In this document: positions 8,273 to 15,347 of the stretch, in pieces
Layout of the letters: every line of letters begins with the position of its first letter
Numbering within the stretch: the stretch's first letter is position 1
Source of the DNA: GCA-2687515 sp002687515
GTDB lineage: Bacteria; Pseudomonadota; Alphaproteobacteria; Rhodospirillales; UBA2165
DNA: 35,957 nt
Reading direction: 5' to 3'
Assembly (NCBI GenBank): GCA_030745835.1
Contig: JASLNU010000095.1
Coordinates: 1 to 35,957, forward strand
The notes under the pieces: model-generated
Told to the model about the DNA's origin: nothing
The model's input: only the letters and a program-made list of their open reading frames with translations
Database searches by the model: none
Translations under genes and position numbers: made by a program

Positions 8273-8617
8273 TCAGCGTGTCGCGTAGCGGCTGCACACG
8301 GCAATCAATTCCGATAATTCTTGCATCCCGTCCGCATCGGGCGCGTGGCCGTCGTTGATCAATTGCTGGCAGCGGTTTTCCAGGTTTAGCGCCGAGGTGC
8401 TCAAATCCTTATAACCGAAGGTGCCGGCCGAACCCGCAAGTTTATGCGCCAGGTCCAACAGAACCTTAAGCGCGGGTTCCCCGTTATTGTTGGAACCTGA
8501 ACCGCCGATTTCTTGATGCGCGTTTTCCAACGCCTCGATACGCCCGCCCAGTTGTTCGTCATAGGCCCGCTTCAGGGCGCTCAGCTTCTCGGCGAAGGTG
8601 GGTTCGTCATCCGCCAT
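8273..8617 (-). CDS. Hpt-domain phosphotransfer protein
   Basis: A 114-residue protein consisting of a single histidine phosphotransfer domain. The signature AHKLAGSAGTFGY places the phosphorylated residue at His58. An acidic N-terminus and helices on both sides complete the four-helix bundle. Its ATG (8615-8617) overlaps the end of the receiver gene by 11 bases, so the two are co-transcribed and probably coupled. It should pass phosphate between a kinase/receiver and another receiver. The kinase is not encoded in the window. Confidence 0.88.
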   Translation of the reverse strand: MADDEPTFAEKLSALKRAYDEQLGGRIEALENAHQEIGGSGSNNNGEPALKVLLDLAHKLAGSAGTFGYKDLSTSALNLENRCQQLINDGHAPDADGMQELSELIAVCSRYATR

Positions 8618-8999
8618 GATATTCGCCCCATATCTTTCGGACCTGGTCGGCGAGGTTCATGGGATCGAATGGCTTGGCGATGACACCGGCGGCACCCAGG
8701 GACCGGTAATGATCGCGGTCTTTTTCCATGACCTTGGCAGTCATGAATATGATCGGCACATTTTCATATCCATCCAATCGGCGGATGGCTTTCAGCGTGT
8801 CGGGCCCGTCCATGCCCGGCATCATAACGTCCAAAAGGATGATGTCGGGATTGTAATTGGGAAGTTCGCCTAAGGCCTCGTCGCCCGAGCCGCACATGGC
8901 GACCGAAAAATTTCCCACCGATTCAAGCGCCAGTTTGGCAACGGTTCTAATATCCTGTTCGTCCTCGACACAAAGGATTTTTTTCAATTCTGGAGCCAT
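8607..8999 (-). CDS. Stand-alone receiver-domain response regulator (CheY-like)
   Basis: A 130-residue single receiver domain with no output domain. Counted from the ATG at 8999, the acidic pocket is in CVEDE, the phospho-acceptor is Asp57 in ILLDVMMPG, the switch Thr lies in FMTAK, and the conserved lysine is Lys109 in AKPFDP. Two ATGs, at 9008 and 8999, are close together; AAGGG lies 8 bases before the second and only 3 before the first, so 8999 is preferred. It forms an overlapping pair with the Hpt gene, suggesting a phosphorelay branch. The OmpR-type regulator diverges from it at 9476. Confidence 0.88.
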   Translation of the reverse strand: MAPELKKILCVEDEQDIRTVAKLALESVGNFSVAMCGSGDEALGELPNYNPDIILLDVMMPGMDGPDTLKAIRRLDGYENVPIIFMTAKVMEKDRDHYRSLGAAGVIAKPFDPMNLADQVRKIWGEYHGG

Positions 9000-9120
9000 T
9001 GCATACACCCTTGGATTACTTTCATGATAGGTGAAGTGGTTATTGACTAACCGGTTTTCAAAATCCCATTCTAAAGACTACAACTTTTCCAATCGGCAAG
9101 AAATGACATTCGCCGACACA

Positions 9121-9149
9121 CAAAAAAATGGGACCGCCGAAGCGGTCCC
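9121..9149 (-). terminator. Rho-independent terminator reading leftward
   Basis: On the minus strand an 8-bp perfect stem (GGGACCGC / GCGGTCCC, 9130-9149) with a TTCG tetraloop is followed by ATTTTTTTG. This is a textbook intrinsic terminator. It faces the receiver/Hpt pair from upstream, so it ends a short minus-strand transcript that begins somewhere between here and 9475. The only candidate gene seen there is the small ORF at 9197-9307. Confidence 0.85.
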
Positions 9150-9196
9150 TTAGTTGTCGATGAGGTATCAAAGGAAGGAATGCGAGGTCCTTTGAC

Positions 9197-9307
9197 TCAA
9201 GTGAGCCACACCCCATCGAGCCCCAAATAAGAAAATGAAATATGCGAAACACCGGCTAAACCGCCGGCCAACGCCGCGCCATCAATTGATAATTTTAAAT
9301 AGTTCAT
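9197..9307 (-). CDS. Possible small protein upstream of terminator
   Basis: A 36-residue ORF from ATG 9305-9307 to TGA 9197-9199, with a purine-rich stretch (GGGAAAAG) shortly upstream. The peptide begins MNYLKLSIDG and has a Gly/Ala-rich middle (AALAGGLAGV). It lies 47 bases before a strong intrinsic terminator on the same strand, which is the main support for a transcript here. No family is recognised. A non-coding RNA ending at the same terminator is an equal possibility. The rest of 9000-9475 holds two inverted repeats (9410-9435, 9445-9460) and nothing else I can identify. Confidence 0.35.
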   Translation of the reverse strand: MNYLKLSIDGAALAGGLAGVSHISFSYLGLDGVWLT

Positions 9308-9409
9308 CAGCTTTTCCCGCTCTCCAGCCTAAGTTCTAGCCGATCGGTGTTGCGCCCATATAAAAGGGGTGTGAACCGATTGTAAATTTATGTTAATTTG
9401 CCCGGCTTG

Positions 9410-9435
9410 GGCGGCTCGGATCGATCCGGGCCGCC
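9410..9435. repeat. 26-bp near-perfect palindrome in regulator leader
   Basis: GGCGGCTCGGATC (9410-9422) faces GATCCGGGCCGCC (9423-9435), with a single T/G wobble in a 13-bp stem; the centre CGGATCGATCCG is a perfect 12-bp palindrome. It lies 40 bases before the OmpR-type gene. No T-run follows on either strand, so it is more likely an operator or leader hairpin than a terminator. Confidence 0.6.
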
Positions 9436-9444
9436 GGCAAGCGC

Positions 9445-9460
9445 TGATTAGATTTAATCA
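9445..9460. promoter_or_regulatory. Inverted repeat TGATTA-N4-TAATCA before regulator gene
   Basis: TGATTA (9445-9450) and TAATCA (9455-9460) form a perfect 6+6 inverted repeat ending 15 bases before the ATG at 9476. There is no clear Shine-Dalgarno site between it and the start. It could be a binding site for autoregulation by the downstream regulator; this is inference only. Confidence 0.35.
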
Positions 9461-9475
9461 TCTCGACCGCTCGGC

Positions 9476-10180
9476 ATGGCATATCATCTTCTCATCGTCG
9501 AAGACGACGAACTGGTTCAGTCGCTGCTCGCCGCCTATATGAAAGGCGAGGGCTACAAGGTTAGCTACGCTGGAACCGGAAAAGAACTTCTGGCCACCCT
9601 AAATGCCGAAAAGATCGATTTAATCCTTCTCGATCTGGGCCTGCCGGACGAGGACGGATTGACCCTGACCCGTCAGATCCGTGCGCGTTCGTCGATTCCG
9701 ATCGTGGTCATCACCGCGCGCCGCGGCCGCGAGGACCGGATTTCAGCGCTCGAGCTTGGCGCCGACGATTATCTGACCAAGCCCTTCGATCCGGAAGAAC
9801 TGGTGCTTCGGGTGCATAACCTTTTGGGGCGCGCCAACGAAGGCGCCGCCGATTCCGACCGGCTGCAACCCAACGTGATTGAAAGCGGCGGTTGGAAAAT
9901 CGATATCGGCGCGCGCTGCGTATATTCGCCCGACGGCGCGGAAATCACCCTGACCAATGCCGAATTCAACCTCCTCGCCGCCCTCGCCAAGGCGCCCAAC
10001 CGGGTCTTGAGCCGGGATTACCTGTTGGACGCCGTCAGCCGCGATGACGATGCCCCGTCCGACCGGCTGATCGATGTTTTGGTCAGCCGGGTCCGGAAAA
10101 AGATCGAGGAAATTCCCAAGAAACCCAAGATCATCATTACCGTGCCGGGCAGTGGATATAAATACTCGGAACCGGTCTGA
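9476..10180 (+). CDS. OmpR/PhoB-family response regulator
   Basis: A 234-residue DNA-binding response regulator. The receiver domain (about 1-120) has the acidic pair in IVEDDE (8-12), phospho-acceptor Asp53 (ILLDLGLP), switch Thr80 (VVITARR) and Lys102 (LTKPFDP). The C-terminal winged helix (about 135-232) contains the LTNAEFNLLAAL and RLIDVLVSRVRKKIE elements of OmpR-type regulators and ends VPGSGYKY. No histidine kinase is adjacent, so it is an orphan here, diverging from the receiver/Hpt pair. Its TGA (10178-10180) is duplicated 10 bases downstream. Confidence 0.93.
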   Translation: MAYHLLIVEDDELVQSLLAAYMKGEGYKVSYAGTGKELLATLNAEKIDLILLDLGLPDEDGLTLTRQIRARSSIPIVVITARRGREDRISALELGADDYLTKPFDPEELVLRVHNLLGRANEGAADSDRLQPNVIESGGWKIDIGARCVYSPDGAEITLTNAEFNLLAALAKAPNRVLSRDYLLDAVSRDDDAPSDRLIDVLVSRVRKKIEEIPKKPKIIITVPGSGYKYSEPV

Positions 10181-10197
10181 CCGGACCTGATCGGACC
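10178..10197 (+). repeat. Tandem-duplicated stop region, 10-bp unit, plus hairpin
   Basis: Two near-identical 10-base units (TGACCGGACC, TGATCGGACC) start at the TGA of the OmpR-type gene, so a second TGA lies at 10188-10190 in the +1 frame. The same stretch forms a hairpin CTGACCGG (10177-10184) / CCGGTCAG (10197-10204). No T-run follows, so it is at best a weak terminator between the two convergent genes. Confidence 0.6.
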
Positions 10198-10210
10198 CGG
10201 TCAGCCAAAT

Positions 10211-10249
10211 CCTACTTGACCGCCCTACTTGATCGCCCTACTTGATTGC
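10211..10249 (-). repeat. Triple 13-bp tandem repeat carrying the cyclase stop codon
   Basis: Three adjacent 13-base units (10211-10223, 10224-10236, 10237-10249; plus-strand consensus CCTACTTGAYYGC) differ at only one or two positions. On the minus strand each carries ATCAAGTAG or GTCAAGTAG. The first TAG (10238-10240) ends the cyclase. The next two lie 13 and 26 bases downstream, so stops occur in all three frames. Confidence 0.85.
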
Positions 10250-11251
10250 CTGCGGATTGAGCGGCGAGCCGGTGCCGCCGGTGATTACCAGGGGCGGCGC
10301 GGCGAGGAAAAACTCGTAAACCCCGTCCTTGGCGCAATCGGCAACCAGTTCCCGCAAATACCAAATCTCGCCGTGGACGATGCCGATATAGGGGATGGTC
10401 ACCCAGTGCCAGGGCTGGAAGGTGCCGTCGCTGGTTTGATTGGGGCGCACCTCGATCCCCCAAGTATCCGAGCAAATGCCGGCGATCTGTTTTTCGTGGA
10501 TCCAGTCGACGGTCTCAAACGCCAGGCCCGGCGCATCGCCGCCGCCATAGCCGCCCCAGTCGTCGCGGTCGAGGCAGTCGGCCATCTGGCCGGTATTGAT
10601 GAGAACGAAGTCGCCGCGCCTGATTTCGACGCCTTGCGATTTGGCGGTACGGTCGAGATCCCGATTGCTGATGCCATAGCCATCGGCAAGCCGCGCCTTG
10701 CCCTTGAAACGGGCGACATCCAGCAGCACGCCGCGGCCGACCATCTTATCGGCGAATTTTTCGATGCCGTTCTTATGGGCGCCCTTAGAATCCACCAGCT
10801 TGGCGTCATAGCCGTTCCACATCTTGCCCTTGACGAATACGTGGCTGAGGGCATCCCACTGGGTCGCCGCCTGGGTCGGAAGATTGATAAAATCATCGGC
10901 GTATTGCAGGCCCGGTTGCTTGTCGTGCAGACCCTGGAGCGCATCGGTGCCGGTCGCCAGCATGTTGTGCAGCGGGTTCCAGCGGCCGCCGAACAGGCCC
11001 CGCTGCGGGCCGTTTTCGTCCAGATTGAGGCCAAGGCGGAAGGTCTTTCCCTTCCTGATCAGCTTCGCCGCCGCGACGATGTCCTGGGGCTTGATGTAAT
11101 TCAAGACGCCCAATTCGTCGTTCCTGCCCCACTTCCCCCAATTGGAAAGCTGTTGTCCCTTGCGCAGGATGTCGGCCTTGGTCAGGCCTTTCTTTTTGCG
11201 TCGCGTGGTCTTCGGTTTGGCTGCGGTCTTACGGGCGGGTTTCTTCGCCAT
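10238..11251 (-). CDS. Cyclase-family (kynurenine-formamidase-like) hydrolase
   Basis: A 337-residue protein of the putative cyclase family, metal-dependent hydrolases related to kynurenine formamidase and isatin hydrolase. The start at 11251 has GGGAGG 5 bases upstream; an earlier ATG at 11290 lacks this. The metal-site segment TQWDALSH (130-137) replaces the common GTHxD form, as usual in the longer branch of the family. Further matches are the NTGQMADC region and SDTWGIEVRPNQ. The N-terminal 21 residues carry 11 Lys/Arg (KKPARKTAAKPKTTRRKKK), which is unusual for a cytosolic hydrolase. The gene diverges from the operon at 11574 and may belong to the amide or lactone branch of the catabolic set. 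Confidence 0.85.
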   Translation of the reverse strand: MAKKPARKTAAKPKTTRRKKKGLTKADILRKGQQLSNWGKWGRNDELGVLNYIKPQDIVAAAKLIRKGKTFRLGLNLDENGPQRGLFGGRWNPLHNMLATGTDALQGLHDKQPGLQYADDFINLPTQAATQWDALSHVFVKGKMWNGYDAKLVDSKGAHKNGIEKFADKMVGRGVLLDVARFKGKARLADGYGISNRDLDRTAKSQGVEIRRGDFVLINTGQMADCLDRDDWGGYGGGDAPGLAFETVDWIHEKQIAGICSDTWGIEVRPNQTSDGTFQPWHWVTIPYIGIVHGEIWYLRELVADCAKDGVYEFFLAAPPLVITGGTGSPLNPQAIK

Positions 11252-11487
11252 ATCGGCCTCCCTGGCATCAAATTTGCGCGATTCCGGCAAACCGGTTCCG
11301 GCGCACCGCGTGGATGGCCATTCTTATATAACGGTTCGCCGGAGTCTATCCGCTTTTAGGCCGGCAGGCGGCGCTCGGGGCTGGTATGGCCACCGGATTG
11401 CAGCTAATCTTGAATTGCGGCGGAGACGATATGTTACTCGCCGCCGGTTCGGCCATCGATTAAGCGTCGGGCCAACGCAAGGACCGG

Positions 11488-11503
11488 TTGGGACCGGTCC
11501 CAA
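11488..11503. promoter_or_regulatory. 16-bp perfect palindrome, candidate operator
   Basis: TTGGGACCGGTCCCAA is a perfect palindrome 70 bases before the ATG at 11574, preceded by a partial repeat of its half (GGACCGGTTG, 11481-11490). Symmetry and place suggest an operator for the seven-gene operon at 11574-15773 or for the divergent cyclase. The rest of the 322-base gap 11252-11573 shows only an AT-rich stretch (11502-11522) and a 25-codon ORF at 11386-11463 that I do not trust. Confidence 0.45.
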
Positions 11504-11573
11504 TATTTGAATAAATTAATTGATGCTCCTTGGGGAAATGTGAGGATCGGCGACAAGGATAGGAGCGTAAATT

Positions 11574-12461
11574 ATGAGTTTGAACGTCGGTATTATCGGC
11601 CTCGGAATCATGGGAGGCGCGTTCGCCAAGAATCTTATCGAAAGCGGATTAAAGGTCACCGGTTACGACATTCTCGAGGCCAATGTCGAAGCCTTGACCA
11701 AACTCGGCGGCAGCGGCGCCAAATCGCCGAAAGCGGCGGTCGACGCCGCCGATGTGGCGATCACCTCGCTGCCCAGCGTGGCGGCGTTCAATCAGGTGAT
11801 CCACGGCGCCAACAGCCTTTTGTCGGCCAACAAGGACGGCTTGATCGTGCTGGAAACCAGCACCCTGCCGATCGACGACAAGACCGAGGCGCGGGACGAA
11901 CTGGCGCGCGGCGGCACCATATTGCTCGATTGCCCGATCAGCGGCACCGGCGCCCAAGCCCAAACCCGCGATCTCGCGGTCTATGGCTCCGGCGACAAGG
12001 ACGCCTTCGACCAATGCGCACCGGTATTCGAGGGCATCGCCCGCTCCAGCTACCATGTCGGCGAGTTCGGCAATGGCAGCCGCATGAAATACATCGCCAA
12101 CCTTTTGGTCCATATCAACAATGTCGCCTCGGCCGAAGCCTTGGTCCTCGGCATGAAAGCCGGGCTGGATCCGCAGATGGTTTATGAGGTGATCAAGGAT
12201 GGCGCCGGTAATTCGCGCATATTCGAGCTGCGCGGGCCGATGATGGTGGCCGGCGAATACGAGCCGGCGACCATGAAGATGGACGTCTGGCAAAAGGACG
12301 TGGCCGTGATCAACGATTTCGCCACCGAATTGGATTGCCCGACGCCGCTGTTTTCCACCAGCACCGATTTTTACCGGGCGGGCATGGCCCAGGGACTTGG
12401 CGCCATGGATACGGCGGCGGTCTGCAAGATCATGGAACAATTCGCCGACCACAAACGCTAA
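11574..12461 (+). CDS. Beta-hydroxyacid dehydrogenase (3-hydroxyisobutyrate dehydrogenase family)
   Basis: A 295-residue NAD(P)-dependent oxidoreductase. The Rossmann motif GLGIMG is at 9-14, the substrate-binding loop is DCPISGTG, and the catalytic lysine is Lys172 in GNGSRMKYIANLL (GxxxKxxxN pattern). AGGAG precedes the ATG. The family oxidises 3-hydroxy acids such as 3-hydroxyisobutyrate or tartronate semialdehyde. It heads a plus-strand run of seven genes spaced 28-59 bases apart. Two relatives lie at 28943 and 29838. The exact substrate cannot be called. Confidence 0.9.
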   Translation: MSLNVGIIGLGIMGGAFAKNLIESGLKVTGYDILEANVEALTKLGGSGAKSPKAAVDAADVAITSLPSVAAFNQVIHGANSLLSANKDGLIVLETSTLPIDDKTEARDELARGGTILLDCPISGTGAQAQTRDLAVYGSGDKDAFDQCAPVFEGIARSSYHVGEFGNGSRMKYIANLLVHINNVASAEALVLGMKAGLDPQMVYEVIKDGAGNSRIFELRGPMMVAGEYEPATMKMDVWQKDVAVINDFATELDCPTPLFSTSTDFYRAGMAQGLGAMDTAAVCKIMEQFADHKR

Positions 12462-12489
12462 CGCGCCGCCAACGGGAATTCCTTGCCTC

Positions 12490-13380
12490 ATGACCACGCC
12501 GTCCGACCGTCTCGAATATTCGCCGATCATCGACCGCCCAAAACTAGAGCTGCCGGGCGGAGCGCGGATGGCGGTCTGGACCATCATGAATGTGGAAAAA
12601 TGGGACAGCGCCCGCCCGCAGCCGCGCACCATCCTGCCGCCGCCGATGGGCGAGGCGCTTTTGCCGGACGTGCCCAATTGGTCCTGGCATGAATATGGCA
12701 ACCGGGTCGGCTTCTGGCGCCTGGCCGAGATGTTCGCCGCTGCCGGCGTGACCCCGACCCTGGCCATGAACGGCGCCATCATCGAAGCCTATCCCCAGAT
12801 CACCGAATTGGCGCTGAAACGGAACTGGGAATTCATGGGCCACGGCTTCATCCAGGGCCCCATGCACCGGCTCGACGATCAGGCCGACCATATCGGGCGC
12901 ACCATCGAGGCGATCCGGAAATATACCGGCAAGGCGCCGCGCGGCTGGGAAAGCCCCGGTCTTACGGAAACCGGCGAAACCCTGGACCTGCTGGCCGAAG
13001 CCGGCATCGAATATGTCGCCGACTGGCCGCTCGATGACCAGCCGGTGCGCCTCAAGGTCCGGGACGGCGACATGGTCTCCGTGCCCTACCCGGTGGAAAC
13101 CAACGACATCACCATGATGGCGCTGCAGCAGCACACATCGAACGTGTTCGCCGAGCGCTGCATCGATCATTTCGAACGGCTCTATGCCGACAGCGCCGAG
13201 ATCACGCGGATCATGGGGATCAGCCTGCACACCTATATTTCCGGGGTGCCGCACCGCATCAAATATGTCGAGCAGGTGTTCGAGCACATCGCATCGAAAC
13301 CGGATGTCTTGTTGTGGACCGGTGAGCAGATTCTGGATTGGTATCTGGACCAAACACTAGACCAAACCGCCGCCGGCTGA
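12490..13380 (+). CDS. NodB-type polysaccharide deacetylase/PuuE-like protein
   Basis: A 296-residue protein of the carbohydrate esterase 4 fold, closest in pattern to the PuuE/allantoinase-like group: WSWHEYGNRVGFWR (64-77), GHGF (117-120) and RGWESPGL (151-158). These proteins hydrolyse C-N bonds in small cyclic amides rather than chitin. It starts 28 bases after the dehydrogenase; GGGAA upstream is a weak ribosome site, and the in-frame ATG at 12397 lies inside the previous gene. The C-terminus carries an in-frame 12-base duplication giving LDQTLDQT. In this operon it may open a cyclic amide or imide. Confidence 0.85.
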   Translation: MTTPSDRLEYSPIIDRPKLELPGGARMAVWTIMNVEKWDSARPQPRTILPPPMGEALLPDVPNWSWHEYGNRVGFWRLAEMFAAAGVTPTLAMNGAIIEAYPQITELALKRNWEFMGHGFIQGPMHRLDDQADHIGRTIEAIRKYTGKAPRGWESPGLTETGETLDLLAEAGIEYVADWPLDDQPVRLKVRDGDMVSVPYPVETNDITMMALQQHTSNVFAERCIDHFERLYADSAEITRIMGISLHTYISGVPHRIKYVEQVFEHIASKPDVLLWTGEQILDWYLDQTLDQTAAG

Positions 13381-13399
13381 TAACCAGTCACCAAATTCA
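13381..13399 (+). repeat. Diverged copy of the GTCACCAAATT repeat
   Basis: TAACCAGTCACCAAATTCA directly follows the deacetylase stop and matches 30831-30849 at 17 of 19 bases. It lies 25 bases before a Rid gene; the copy at 34702-34725 also precedes a Rid gene. It is short, so chance cannot be excluded. Confidence 0.4.
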
Positions 13400-13424
13400 G
13401 AGATTTTACCAGGAGACGAGCGCC

Positions 13425-13823
13425 ATGCCGCTGGAACGCATCAACCCCAAGGGTATGTACCAGCCCAACCGCAATATCTATTCGCAGGTGGTCAAGGCCA
13501 CCGGCGGCACCCAGGTCCATGTCGCCGGCACGGTTCCGTTCGATGAAGACCAGAACGTGGTCGGCATCGGCGACATGCGCGCCCAGGTTCTGAAAATCCT
13601 GGAAAACCTGGAAACCTCGCTCAACGCCGGCGGCGCCGGGCGCGCCGATGTGGTGCGCATCAATGTCTACGCCGTCGATACCGACGCCTATGTGGCCGAG
13701 GGCGCGCCCGAGGTGATCGCCTTTTTCGGGGATGCCAAGCCGGTATCGACGACCGTCCAGGTCAGCCGCCTGGTGCATCCCGACTGGCTGGTTGAAATCG
13801 AGGCGACGGCGATTATCGACTGA
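13425..13823 (+). CDS. Rid-superfamily protein (YjgF/YER057c/UK114)
   Basis: A 132-residue chorismate-mutase-like trimeric fold protein. AGGAG (13411-13415) lies 9 bases before the ATG, so the longer frame from 13338 is not used. Family marks are the VHVAGTVPFD strand, the ENLETSLNAGG helix and the C-terminal LVEIEATAI strand. The arginine that RidA uses for imine hydrolysis (PAR motif) is replaced by Ser108 (KPVSTTV), so it belongs to a non-RidA subgroup, and deamination of enamine/imine intermediates should not be assumed. It is the third gene of the 11574-15773 operon. Confidence 0.88.
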   Translation: MPLERINPKGMYQPNRNIYSQVVKATGGTQVHVAGTVPFDEDQNVVGIGDMRAQVLKILENLETSLNAGGAGRADVVRINVYAVDTDAYVAEGAPEVIAFFGDAKPVSTTVQVSRLVHPDWLVEIEATAIID

Positions 13824-13882
13824 CCCGTCATCGACAGACAGGCCGAAACACTTATTTTCCCCCCGAAAAGGAACCCCGTTAC

Positions 13883-14518
13883 ATGATCGATCTCTATACC
13901 TGGTTCACCCCCAATGGACGCAAAATCTCCATCATGCTGGAAGAATGCGGTCTCGAATACGAAGTGCATCCCGTCAGTCTCGGCAAGGGTGAGCAACACC
14001 AACCCGATTTCCTGAAAATCAGCCCCAACAACAAGATCCCGGCCATCGTCGATACCGACAACGGGCTGAGCCTGATGGAATCGGGCGCCATCCTTCTCTA
14101 TCTCGCTGAAAAATCGGGCAAGCTGGCGCTCACCGACGAGGTCGGCCGCTGGAAGATGATGGAGTGGCTGATGTTCCAGATGGCTTCGGTCGGCCCGATG
14201 TTCGGCCAGGTCCACGTCTTCACCAAATATGGCGAGGGCAAGAATGAAGAAGCCTCGGCGCGTTACCTGGATGAAGCCAAGCGCCTCTACGGCGTCATGG
14301 ACGAGCGCCTGGAAAACAACCATTATTTCGTCGGCGATCAATACACCATCGTCGATATCGCCATCTTCCCCTGGGTCGGGCGCTGGGACTGGCAGACCAT
14401 CGACCTGGGCGAGTTTCCCAACGTCAAACGCTGGTACCTGGAAATCGCCGACCGCCCGGCGGTGCAAAAAGGCTGGCGCATCCCGGAAAACGACCAGCCG
14501 CTGCCGATCCCCGAATAA
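13883..14518 (+). CDS. Glutathione S-transferase (YfcG/Ure2p-like)
   Basis: A 211-residue protein with an N-terminal thioredoxin-like domain (1-80): TPNGRKISIMLEE, the cis-proline segment NNKIPAIVD, and the glutathione gamma-glutamyl site ESGAILLYLAEK. The C-terminal helical domain (90-205) has the N-capping motif FVGDQYTIVDIAIFPWV. The TPNGRK start is typical of YfcG-type enzymes, which act as disulfide-bond oxidoreductases with glutathione. AAAGGA precedes the ATG. In the operon it would detoxify electrophiles or cleave a glutathione conjugate. Confidence 0.93.
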   Translation: MIDLYTWFTPNGRKISIMLEECGLEYEVHPVSLGKGEQHQPDFLKISPNNKIPAIVDTDNGLSLMESGAILLYLAEKSGKLALTDEVGRWKMMEWLMFQMASVGPMFGQVHVFTKYGEGKNEEASARYLDEAKRLYGVMDERLENNHYFVGDQYTIVDIAIFPWVGRWDWQTIDLGEFPNVKRWYLEIADRPAVQKGWRIPENDQPLPIPE

Positions 14519-14555
14519 GCAATCTATCCATAATTTCAAACAAGGAGTTAATGTC

Positions 14556-14864
14556 ATGCCCGGATATTGGGTCGCCCGATCGAAAATCAATAATCCCGAA
14601 AACTATTCCAAATACACCACCGCCCTGGCGCCGATTTTCGAAAAATGGAAGGCCAAGGTTTTGTCCCGGGGCGGTGAATACAAAATCCTCGAGGGGCCGG
14701 AATATTTCGAGCGTTTCGTGATCATCGAATTCCCGTCGATGGAAGACGCCATCGCCTGCCACGACTCGCCCGAATACCAAGCCGCCGCCGCGCATCGGAA
14801 GGACGGGTCCGGCGAAGTCGAGCTGGTGATCCTCGGCGCCACCGAGGGCTTCGGCAACAACTGA
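14556..14864 (+). CDS. DUF1330-family protein
   Basis: A 102-residue protein. AAGGAG (14542-14547) lies 8 bases before ATG 14556; the ATG at 14551 is in another frame. The family pattern is clear: MPGYWVAR start, NPENYSKYTTALAPIFEKWKA, GGEYKILEG, FERFVIIEFPSMEDAIACHDSPEYQ, and an ELVILGATE end. DUF1330 proteins are small dimeric ferredoxin-like alpha/beta-barrel proteins, often near stress and ring-cleavage genes. The biochemical role is unknown. It is co-transcribed with the GST and VOC genes. Confidence 0.9.
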   Translation: MPGYWVARSKINNPENYSKYTTALAPIFEKWKAKVLSRGGEYKILEGPEYFERFVIIEFPSMEDAIACHDSPEYQAAAAHRKDGSGEVELVILGATEGFGNN

Positions 14865-14905
14865 GCCCCGCTTTGGCGGAACCGCGGCTTGGGGAGGAAA
14901 GCAAT

Positions 14906-15316
14906 ATGCCATTGGATAAACTGGACCATTGTTCGATCCGTACCCTGAAGCTGGCGGAAACCAAGGATTTCTTCGAAGCCCTCGGTTTGCGGGACGGCGC
15001 GCGCCCGCCGTTCGATTTTCCCGGCCACTGGCTTTACGCCGGCGAGGATCCGGTCGTCCATCTGGTCGGCATCGATCCCGATAATCCCGACGGGCTTTAC
15101 GATTATCTCGGCAAGGAGGATCTGGAATTTCCCGAAGGCGGCGGCGCCGTCGATCATGTCGCCTTTCGCGCCTCCGATCCCGAGGCCCTGAAAAAAATCC
15201 TCGGCCAGCGCGGCATCGAATACCGGGAACGGGTCGTCCCGGATCTGAAACTGTTTCAGATTTTCGCCGAAGACCCGAACGGCGTGACCGTCGAGATCAA
15301 TTATTGGGAAAGCTAG
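14906..15316 (+). CDS. VOC-family glyoxalase/dioxygenase-like protein
   Basis: A 136-residue vicinal-oxygen-chelate protein. GGAGG (14892-14896) lies 9 bases before the ATG, so the upstream in-frame start at 14873 is not used. The two beta-alpha-beta-beta-beta modules give a plausible metal set: His8 (LDHCS), His52 (VVHLVG), His84 (VDHVAF) and Glu130 (VTVEINYW). The length fits glyoxalase-I-like or single-domain lyase members. Next to a GST and DUF1330 gene it probably handles a reactive carbonyl or epoxide. Confidence 0.9.
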   Translation: MPLDKLDHCSIRTLKLAETKDFFEALGLRDGARPPFDFPGHWLYAGEDPVVHLVGIDPDNPDGLYDYLGKEDLEFPEGGGAVDHVAFRASDPEALKKILGQRGIEYRERVVPDLKLFQIFAEDPNGVTVEINYWES

Positions 15317-15347
15317 AGCCTATTCCGACCAAATCCGGGAGTCTCGA

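Noticed and set aside
9058..9252. 64-codon minus-strand ORF
   Set aside because: It reads through the strong terminator hairpin at 9121-9149 and has no family pattern.
10211..10249. CRISPR-like repeat
   Set aside because: The units are contiguous 13-mers without spacers; the same applies to 22551-22589.
11386..11463. 25-codon ORF in the 11252-11573 gap
   Set aside because: No ribosome site, no recognisable pattern and poor position relative to the operon start.
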